A model generated the notes under the pieces. That model had not been told where the DNA came from and did not search any database. It was given only the letters and a program-made list of their open reading frames with translations. A stretch of 64,000 bases of DNA from Flavobacterium sp. LC2016-01. GTDB lineage: Bacteria > Bacteroidota > Bacteroidia > Flavobacteriales > Flavobacteriaceae. The stretch is taken from contig NZ_WMIC01000002.1 in assembly GCF_009711135.1 (NCBI RefSeq), positions 558,001 through 622,000 of the forward strand, given 5' to 3'. A program made the position numbers and the translations under genes. Positions 1 to 8,400 of the stretch are shown piece after piece (the first letter of the stretch is position 1; each line of letters begins with the position of its first letter).

Positions 1-102
1 AAATTCCTTAGGAGCAGCAGATTGTGCCTGTAAAGTTGTTCCGCAACCTGCCAAAACTAATAAAGCAAAAGCAGATAATTTAATAGGTTTAATATAACTC
101 AT
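1..102 (-). CDS. Lipoprotein, N-terminal fragment (runs off the window)
   Basis: Only the first 34 codons are present, read leftward from an ATG at 100-102. They encode a charged start, a hydrophobic stretch and a lipobox-like LAGC, followed by GTTLQAQS. This is a typical Bacteroidota lipoprotein or secretion signal. The rest of the protein lies outside the window, so its function cannot be judged. A TAACTTTG box lies about 20 bases upstream of the start, consistent with its own promoter. Confidence 0.75.
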   Translation of the reverse strand, partial: MSYIKPIKLSAFALLVLAGCGTTLQAQSAAPKEF

Positions 103-120
103 GTAATCTTAATTTAATAT

Positions 121-128
121 CAAAGTTA
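121..128 (-). promoter_or_regulatory. Possible -7 box for the leftward lipoprotein
   Basis: The minus strand reads TAACTTTG, matching the Bacteroidota -7 consensus TAnnTTTG, about 20 bases before the ATG at 102. No TTG -33 element sits at the usual distance, so this is a weak call. The rest of 129-313 shows no gene. Confidence 0.35.
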
Positions 129-313
129 AAAGATGCGCCTAAATTAGGACTTTTTGTTACAAAAAACTAACCATTAACACTGTCTTATGATTATTTAAAT
201 TTACTTTAAGGAAACCAAAAGATAACAAAACACTCTTTGTATCAAATACTTAAAAATATTCTTATAAAAAATTAAAGGCTTTTTTCTTCTGAAAATTGGT
301 AATCAAATAGTCG

Positions 314-359
314 CTTACGGTTTTCCGTAAGGAATCTCTTCGAAAATTAATTATTATTG
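314..359 (+). promoter_or_regulatory. Shared promoter/leader element of LRR gene 1
   Basis: A perfect inverted repeat, CTTACGG-TTTT-CCGTAAG (314-331), is followed by GAATCTC and then a TATTATTG box (352-359), one base from the TAnnTTTG consensus. The box ends 27 bases before the ATG. The same arrangement, with the same spacing, precedes the second LRR gene (5361-5405). The inverted repeat covers the region where a -33 element would be expected. This suggests an activator site, although an RNA hairpin cannot be excluded. Confidence 0.6.
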
Positions 360-385
360 CTCGACCTTATCCTTAAATCTACTCT

Positions 386-3300
386 ATGAAGACAAAACTA
401 CTTTTGTTGCTTTTATTAGCAAACTTTTCTATTTATGCCCAATATACTGCAATTCCGGATGTTAATTTTGAGCAAAAATTAATTGCTTTAGGCTTTGATT
501 CTGGAGTTACGGATGGAAAAGTATTAACAACAAACGTTGCAAACGTAACTAGTTTGAATCTTTCTTCAAGTAATATTGCTGACTTAACCGGAATAAAAGA
601 TTTTGTCTCTTTAAAAAAATTAGATTGTTCCTATAACAAGTTAACTTCTTTAGATGTAAGTTTTAATCTGAATCTAACCGATTTATCTTGTCAAGATAAT
701 TTATTGACAAGTCTAGATATTACAAAAAATACGGGTTTAAAAAACTTAAACTGCAATACTAATAAATTAGATTATTTAAATCTTACTAAAAACATTTCTC
801 TATCTTCAATTGGCTGTGCACAAAACAACTTAAGCGAATTGGATATTACAAAAAATACTTTACTTGAATCTCTTTTTTGTACCTATAATAAGTTAACGTC
901 AATTGATGTAAGCAAGAACATTTCTCTAACTATTCTGGCTTGCCATCATAATCTTATTACTTCAATTGACCTTACAAAAAATATAGCGTTGCTGTCTTTT
1001 GCTTTTGAGCAAAACAAAATCACGTTTTTAGATCTGACTAAAAACCTTCAGTTAAAATTTTTATACGGTACAAATAACTTGCTTACAAATCTTGATGTTT
1101 CTAAAAACAGTGCTTTAGAGATTTTATCTATTAGCAAGAATAAAGTTTCCAGATTAAACCTTACCAATAATAAAGCATTAACCTCTTTGGATTGCAGTGA
1201 GAATAATTTAATTTCTTTGAATGTGAAAAATGGGAAAAACACTTTAATTCCTACTGACTTTAACGCTGCAGGCAACCCAAATTTATCCTGTATTCTGGTT
1301 GATGACATAACTTATTCAAATACAAATTGGGCCAATAAAAAAGATGCAACTGCAACTTACAATGATGTTAGCTGTGGGCTTGATTATACCCTAATTCCCG
1401 ATCTTAATTTTGAAAATGCTCTTATTGCAAAAGGTTATGACTCTGGCGCTCCCGACGGAAAAGTTTTAACATCAAATATTGCCAATCTTACATCGTTAAG
1501 TATTTCTACAAAAAATATCACCGACCTAACCGGAATTCAAGATTTTATTGCTTTAAAATTTTTACATGCTCCTTACAACAAATTAACAACCTTAGATGTT
1601 TCTCAAAACTATCAATTAGAACAGATAAATGTTGACGCCAATAAACTAACAGCGCTAAATGTTTCAAATAATATTCTTTTAAAGGAATTATATTGCATGG
1701 GCAATCAATTGACTGAATTGAACGTTTCTCAAAATACGGCTTTAGAACAATTATACTGTTATAACAACCAAATTTCTACTTTAGATGTTTCTAAAAATTT
1801 ACAATTACGCGGATTAGAAAGTGGTCAGAACAAACTAACCTCTTTAGACCTTTCTAAAAACACACTTTTGTACTATCTTGAATGTTATACAAATTCCCTG
1901 ACAACTCTTGATGTTAGTAAGAATACAGCTTTAACAGTTTTAAATTGTGAACAAAATCAGTTACTAAACCTGGATGTATCTAAAAACACTTTACTTGATG
2001 CAGTGTATTGTGGAAAAAATAAAATTACAAATCTAGATTTTTCTAAAAATACTATTCTGACTGATTTAACTTGTAATGACAATAATCTGTACATTCTAAA
2101 TCTTAAAAACGGAAATAATACAAAGTTAAAAACCGCTTCAACAAAACTGAACAACAATCCGAATTTATCTTGTATACTAGTTGATAATGCAACATATTCA
2201 ACAACAAACTGGGCAACAATAAAGGATCTTGAGGCAACTTTTAATGAAACTTCATGTCCTGCTCCTGCGTTTACTTTAATTCCTGATGCTAATTTTGAAA
2301 ATAAATTAATTGCTTTAGGAATTGATTCCGGAGAGCCTGATGGAAAAGTCTTAAAATCAAAAATTTCAACCTTAACATATCTTAATATTGAAAAAAGTAA
2401 TGTTACAGATTTAACAGGAATTGAAGATTTTACAGGATTACAATACCTTATGTTCAGCTCTAATAAAGTAAACTCTGTTGATTTGAGCAAAAATCTCATG
2501 CTTGAAACTTTATGGCTTGACGAAAATAATTTAACAAACCTGGATGTTTCTAAAAATGTTAAACTTCGAATGCTTATCAGCCAAAAAAATCAAATAAGTT
2601 CAATTGATTTATCTCAAAACATAAATCTTACAAATTTAGGGATTAGCAATAACAAACTCTCAGAATTAAATCTTACTAATAATAAGGAACTAAAATATAT
2701 AAACGCTTCTGAAAATCAATTAACAAGCCTGGACTTATCTCAAAACAATAAATTAGAAGTTGTATATATAAATAATAATCAACTTAAAAGTGTTAATTTA
2801 AAAAATGGAAATAATACTTTAATTCCTGGACAAAAATCAAGTTTAGATTTAACTAACAATTTAAACCTAAATTGTATTCTTGTCGATGATATTAAGTATG
2901 CTGACAACTATTGGTCGAGCTCAAAAGATGACACAGCTTCATTTTCATTGGACTGTTTACCTACATACACCTCAATTCCTGATGTTAATTTTGAGCAAAA
3001 ATTAATTTCTCTTGGTTTAGATTCAGGCGAAACAGATGGAAAAGTTTTAACATCAAATATTTCCAATGTAAAAGGACTAAATCTTTATTATTCTAATATT
3101 AGTGACTTAACTGGAATAGAAAATTTCAAAGCATTAGATTCTTTAAACGTAATGTCAAATAAACTGACGCGCTTAGATGTTTCTAAAAATTTGACATTAA
3201 AATATCTTGTTGCCAATTATAATAATTTAACAGAGATCGATCTTTCTAAAAATGTCGCTCTTGAATACGTAATCATCTCTAATAATAGTTTAAAAGCCAT

Positions 3301-5266
3301 AGATGTTTCGAAGAATCTTAGTTTGCAATATTTTACCTGTTCAACAAATCAACTAACAGATGTTGATGTTTCAAACAATAAATTATTAATCCTGTTTAAT
3401 TGTGAAGCAAACCAAATAACAACAATTGATGTTTCTAAGAATACATCTCTTACTAATTTTCGCTGTTCGGATAATCCGTTGCTGACCAACATAAATTTAA
3501 AAAATGGAAACAATGGCTCAATGCAGTTGGAACCGTATGTTATTAACTTTTCGAAAAACCCTTTGCTAACGTGTATTCTTGTTGACAGTGCAATTTATTC
3601 TAATGAAAAATGGTCTGGTTTCAAAGATGCTACAGCATCTTACTCAACTGTAGACTGCGCTCAAATTACCGCAATACCAGATCCAGCTTTTGAGGATAAA
3701 TTAATTGCTTTAAAAATCGATAACGATGGTAAAAACGGAACTGTTTTAAACAGCAGTATTTCAAGTATAACTTCTTTAAATGTCGTAGCTAGCAATATCA
3801 AAGACTTAACAGGAATTAAAGGTTTCACAAGTTTACAAACTCTTAATTGCAGCGCAAATCAATTAGGAGCGCTGGATATTTCACAAAACAAAAGTTTAAC
3901 TTCTCTTGATTGCAGCAGTAATAAATTAGTATCTCTAAACCTGAAAAACGGAAACAATAAAAACTTTACGAGCAATTCTAACTTTACTAAAAATTCAGAT
4001 TTAAGTTGTATCCAGGTTGATGATCAAGCTTACTCAGGTCAAAATTGGACAAGTTTTAAAGACAGTACTGCGAATTACAACGTAGATTGTACAATTTACA
4101 CGACACTTCCAGACAGCAGTTTTGAACAAAAATTAATTGATTTAGGAATTGATAAAGATGGTCTTAACGGAAAAATAGCTACTGCCGATATTAGCGATAT
4201 TACATCTCTGGATCTTTCTGGTGCTAATATTACTGATATATCAGGAATCGAATATTTTACTGCCTTAACTTATTTAGATCTTTCAAACAACAATTTAAGC
4301 ACTGTCGATGTTAGTAAAAACACCTTACTAACAAAGCTAGATTTGAATTACAATCAATTGACAAGTTTAGATGTTTCAGCCAACAAAGATTTATTTAACT
4401 TAAGTTTTGCTGCAAATAAAATTTCATCAATTGATTTATCTAAAAACACAAAACTACATTCTTTAACCGCTGATTATAACTCGTTAAGTAAGTTAGATCT
4501 AACTGCTAATAATGAAATAGAGCAACTTTCTTGTGGAACTAATAAACTAACAATATTAGACACATCTAATCTTTCTAATTTATCATATTTATCGTGTGAA
4601 TTGAATCAAATTTCAGAATTAAATCTTTCTAACAATATCAAATTAGATATCTTACAATGTTATAGCAACAATTTGAGCACTTTGGATCTTACTCACAATA
4701 CAGAACTAACACGTTTAAATGCAGCTTCAAACCATCTGACAACACTAGATTTATCAGCAAACAAAAAATTAGTAATGGTTTATTTAGAGTTTAATCCCTT
4801 GACTTCTTTAAATGTACAAAATGGCAACAACGAAAACTTTGTTTTGCCTTCTCAGACAGGAAAAAAATCAGCTGATGGAATTAAATATAGCAGTTTCTTA
4901 CAACTGAAGTCTCTTTCTTGTATCCAGGTTGATAATGTTGCTTATTCTAATGAGCATTGGGCAAATATTAAAGAACCAAGTACAACTTATTCCAGTACTT
5001 GCAAACAGTTAGGCCTGGAAGACGCTGCCTTAAACCATGCAAATATTTATCCAAATCCAACAAAAGATATAGTAAATATCTCTAATGTTTCTTTCCAGAA
5101 AATTACGGTTTATGATACAACTGGTAAATTGGTTAAGACTTTTAGCATACACGCAGAAAATACAGATTTTAATACAATCAATTTATCTGGATTGCCAAAA
5201 GGTGTTTACTATTTATACTTAATTAATCAAAATGCTGCTTCGGCAAAGAAAATTGTTATTGAATAA
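386..5266 (+). CDS. Giant leucine-rich-repeat surface protein with T9SS sorting domain
   Basis: The 1626-residue protein starts with a signal peptide ending near IYA-Q (residue 18). It contains six modules starting near residues 19, 333, 629, 861, 1093 and 1238. Each opens with a (Y/F)TxIPDxxFExKLIxLG-type segment and a short DGK loop, then carries 21-residue leucine-rich repeats of the type LTxLDVSKNTxLxxLxCxxN. Each closes with a Cys-containing linker (LxCIxVDDxxYSxxNW...KD). The last ~80 residues (YPNPTKD..., ending KKIVIE) are a type A T9SS sorting domain, so the protein is probably exported and attached to the cell surface. By analogy with other LRR surface proteins it may bind proteins or glycans, but no ligand can be named. 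It is a close relative of the next gene. Confidence 0.9.
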   Translation: MKTKLLLLLLLANFSIYAQYTAIPDVNFEQKLIALGFDSGVTDGKVLTTNVANVTSLNLSSSNIADLTGIKDFVSLKKLDCSYNKLTSLDVSFNLNLTDLSCQDNLLTSLDITKNTGLKNLNCNTNKLDYLNLTKNISLSSIGCAQNNLSELDITKNTLLESLFCTYNKLTSIDVSKNISLTILACHHNLITSIDLTKNIALLSFAFEQNKITFLDLTKNLQLKFLYGTNNLLTNLDVSKNSALEILSISKNKVSRLNLTNNKALTSLDCSENNLISLNVKNGKNTLIPTDFNAAGNPNLSCILVDDITYSNTNWANKKDATATYNDVSCGLDYTLIPDLNFENALIAKGYDSGAPDGKVLTSNIANLTSLSISTKNITDLTGIQDFIALKFLHAPYNKLTTLDVSQNYQLEQINVDANKLTALNVSNNILLKELYCMGNQLTELNVSQNTALEQLYCYNNQISTLDVSKNLQLRGLESGQNKLTSLDLSKNTLLYYLECYTNSLTTLDVSKNTALTVLNCEQNQLLNLDVSKNTLLDAVYCGKNKITNLDFSKNTILTDLTCNDNNLYILNLKNGNNTKLKTASTKLNNNPNLSCILVDNATYSTTNWATIKDLEATFNETSCPAPAFTLIPDANFENKLIALGIDSGEPDGKVLKSKISTLTYLNIEKSNVTDLTGIEDFTGLQYLMFSSNKVNSVDLSKNLMLETLWLDENNLTNLDVSKNVKLRMLISQKNQISSIDLSQNINLTNLGISNNKLSELNLTNNKELKYINASENQLTSLDLSQNNKLEVVYINNNQLKSVNLKNGNNTLIPGQKSSLDLTNNLNLNCILVDDIKYADNYWSSSKDDTASFSLDCLPTYTSIPDVNFEQKLISLGLDSGETDGKVLTSNISNVKGLNLYYSNISDLTGIENFKALDSLNVMSNKLTRLDVSKNLTLKYLVANYNNLTEIDLSKNVALEYVIISNNSLKAIDVSKNLSLQYFTCSTNQLTDVDVSNNKLLILFNCEANQITTIDVSKNTSLTNFRCSDNPLLTNINLKNGNNGSMQLEPYVINFSKNPLLTCILVDSAIYSNEKWSGFKDATASYSTVDCAQITAIPDPAFEDKLIALKIDNDGKNGTVLNSSISSITSLNVVASNIKDLTGIKGFTSLQTLNCSANQLGALDISQNKSLTSLDCSSNKLVSLNLKNGNNKNFTSNSNFTKNSDLSCIQVDDQAYSGQNWTSFKDSTANYNVDCTIYTTLPDSSFEQKLIDLGIDKDGLNGKIATADISDITSLDLSGANITDISGIEYFTALTYLDLSNNNLSTVDVSKNTLLTKLDLNYNQLTSLDVSANKDLFNLSFAANKISSIDLSKNTKLHSLTADYNSLSKLDLTANNEIEQLSCGTNKLTILDTSNLSNLSYLSCELNQISELNLSNNIKLDILQCYSNNLSTLDLTHNTELTRLNAASNHLTTLDLSANKKLVMVYLEFNPLTSLNVQNGNNENFVLPSQTGKKSADGIKYSSFLQLKSLSCIQVDNVAYSNEHWANIKEPSTTYSSTCKQLGLEDAALNHANIYPNPTKDIVNISNVSFQKITVYDTTGKLVKTFSIHAENTDFNTINLSGLPKGVYYLYLINQNAASAKKIVIE

Positions 5267-5285
5267 TCAATTCAAATAAAAACAG

Positions 5286-5327
5286 AATGTCCCATTTTCA
5301 ACTTTAAGAAAATGGGACATTTTTTTT
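5286..5327 (+). terminator. Rho-independent terminator after LRR gene 1
   Basis: Arms AATGTCCCATTTTC (5286-5299) and its exact complement (5308-5321) flank an 8-base loop and are followed by a run of T. It lies 20 bases after the stop codon. The second LRR gene therefore probably uses its own promoter. Confidence 0.85.
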
Positions 5328-5360
5328 GTCAATATTTTTTTTCATAAAAAAAACGTGCGA

Positions 5361-5405
5361 TTACGTTTTTCCGTAAGGAATCTCGTCTTAAATGAAGTAT
5401 TCTTG
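5361..5405 (+). promoter_or_regulatory. Shared promoter/leader element of LRR gene 2
   Basis: TTACG-TTTTTC-CGTAA (5361-5376) is followed by GGAATCTC and a TATTCTTG box (5398-5405), then CGCGACC and the ATG at 5432. It matches the element upstream of the first LRR gene base for base over most of its length. The box-to-start spacing is identical (27 bases). Confidence 0.6.
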
Positions 5406-5431
5406 CGCGACCATATCTCTAAACTTATTCT

Positions 5432-8400
5432 ATGAAAACAAAACTACTCTTGTTGCTTTTATTGGCAAATTTTTCTATTTATGCCCAGACCAACTTGGTT
5501 ACGAACGGAAATTTCGAAACTAGGAATGGAAATAATCAGCCAACAAACTGGACAGCCGCTAACTCTGCATATCTAATTTATGGTGCCGGCCAAGGATATT
5601 ATAGTTTGTATTTATATTACAATACTTTGTCTCCAAAAGTAACAACTCAAGTACCTATGAAGGCAGGTGTAACTTATACGATAAAATTTAAGTATAAGTA
5701 TGCTTCAAGTAATTACAGCGGAGATCACCCTATTTCTTTGCAAATATCGCAAACCGGAAGTGCAAGCAGTATGTCTAGCAGCACATTAGCGACTAACAAT
5801 TCATGGACTCAAAAAGAAATAACTTTTACCGCAGATTCTAATTTATCTTACGATTTATCTTTTTCTACTTTTAGTTTTGACGGAAAACCTTTTGAAGTTT
5901 ATATTGATGCTGTTCAAGTGTATGAAAAAGGTACAGAGCAATATACTTCTATTCCTAATCTTAATTTCGAAAAAAAATTAATCACACTTGGTTACGACAC
6001 AGAACCAACCGATGGCAGAGTAGCAACGATAGACATTGCCGATATAATTAACTTAGATGTTTCTAATAGTTCTATAACTGATTTGACTGGTATCCAAGAT
6101 TTTTCATCTTTGATTAATTTAAATTGTGGTCAAACTGGCTTAACATCTTTGGATGTAAGTAAAAATAAAAATTTAACAATACTAGATTGTCACAATAACG
6201 GTCTAAAAACGCTAGATATCAGTAAAAATACAAATCTGACTTTTCTAACGTGTGAATCTAACTACTTGCAAGCTATCGATGTACGATCTAATATTGCGCT
6301 TCAATACTTAAATTGTGGCAACAATGGAGGCAATAATGCTATCTCAAGTTTAGATTTGTCTCAAAATGTTAATCTTTTGCAATTACATGCATCAGGTCAA
6401 AAATTAACTAGTATTGATCTAAGCAAAAACACTGCCCTCCAAAATTTAAATCTTAATAATAATAATTTAACTTCTTTAGATTTATCTTCAAATCCTAACT
6501 TGCAAGTTTTACTATTTAGCAATAACAAATTAACAACGCTGGATGTTAGTAAAAACAAACTTTTACAGTATTTGCATTTCAATTCAAATCAAATAACATC
6601 ATTAGATCTTAGTCAGCATACTGCCTTAATTTCTTTAAATTGCAGTAACAATAAAATGAAGAGTTTAAATTTAAAAAATGGTAACAATTCAAAGTTTGAT
6701 ATAACGAGAGGGGTTCCGTTTCAAGATATGGGTGCAGTGATGGCTCTACCTTATCAAGCTTCGTTTTTAAATAATACCGATCTAACTTGTATTCAAGTAG
6801 ATGATGCAAACTATTCAAACAGCAAATGGTCTTCAATAAAAAATGATTTTACATATTTTAATACTAATGATTGCTCGCTTTCAACGATCATAGCTGACCC
6901 TAAGTTTGAGGATAAATTAATTGCGCTTAAAATTGATAACGATGGAAAAAATGGAAGTGTTTTAAATTCCAGCATTAACACCGTTACTTCTTTAGATGTT
7001 TCAAACAGTTCAATTACTGATCTAAGAGGAATTGAAGGTTTTAAAGCTCTAAAAAATTTAAACGCGTCTGGAAATGCTTTAAAAAAATTAGATATTTCTA
7101 AAAACCTAGCAATAAACACTTTAAATACTTCTGGCAATGCTACTTTAACTTGTATTCAAGTTGCTGATGTTGCTGCGACAGCAAATTGGAGCGTTACAAA
7201 AGATGCAACAACTAGTTTTAATCTTGATTGCAATGTTTATACACTAATTCCTGATCCTAATTTTGAAAATTACCTTATTTCTCAAAGTATTGATAGAGAT
7301 GGTCAAAATGGGAAAGTACTTACTGAAATTATTGAGAAAGTTACTTCTTTGTACTTAGATGGTAAAAACATTTCTGATTTAACAGGAATTCAAGATTTTA
7401 AAGCTCTTACAAGTTTAGATGCTAATGGCAATAAATTTACAGAAATTAATCTTTCAAAAAACACAGCTTTAACATATTTAAACTTGAGCATAAATGTTTT
7501 AGAAAGCCTTAATCTAAGCAAAAACACAGCCTTAGTTACTTTATATATTGATAGCGGTAAATTATCAACTATAGATCTTACGAAAAATACCGAGTTAAAA
7601 ACATTGAATATCGCAAGAAACAAATTAACAAATATAGACGTTTCTCAAAATACTAAACTAACTACCTTATACGTGCAAGGAAATTTGTTATCTGCATTAG
7701 ATGTTTCAAAAAACCTAGAATTGGCTTCATTTTATTGCTTTACGAACCAGATTAGAACATTGGATCTTTCTAAAAACACAAAATTAACAACAGCATTAGC
7801 AGATGAAAACAAACTAGTAAATTTCAGTATTAAAAATGGAAATAACGCTTTATTAAATTCTTTTTCTGTAGTAAACAATCCAAATTTAACTTGTGTTCAA
7901 GTAGACGATGTTACTTATGCCAATAAAAATTGGACAACTAAAAAAGATGCAACTGCGACTTATTCTGCTACTCAATGTCCAACTGTAATTGCATATACCT
8001 TAATTCCTGATCCTAAATTTGAAGAAAAATTAATTGATTTAGGAATTGATACTGATGGCAAAAACGGAAAAGTTGAATCAATGAAGATCGCTTCTTTAAC
8101 CAGTTTAAATGTTTCAGGCAGCACTATCACAGACTTAACTGGAATAGAAGATTTTGTAGCATTAACTTTATTAGAATGTAACGATAATCAATTGAAAACG
8201 CTTAATGTTTCAAAAAATGTGCTTTTGGCAAAATTAAATGCTAGCAAAAATCAATTAACCACTTTAGATGTTAACAATAACACTTTTTTAACTGATTTAA
8301 ACATAAGCAATAATACGATTACTTCTCTAAGTACTGCTAATAATAAAGAATTAAGCCGTTTAAACTTCAGCAATAACAACATTCGATTCCCAGATTTTAA

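Noticed and set aside
1048..2499. Opposite-strand frames of 86 and 180 residues within LRR gene 1
   Set aside because: They are mirror frames caused by the repetitive, codon-biased LRR sequence, with no start signals or recognisable protein features.
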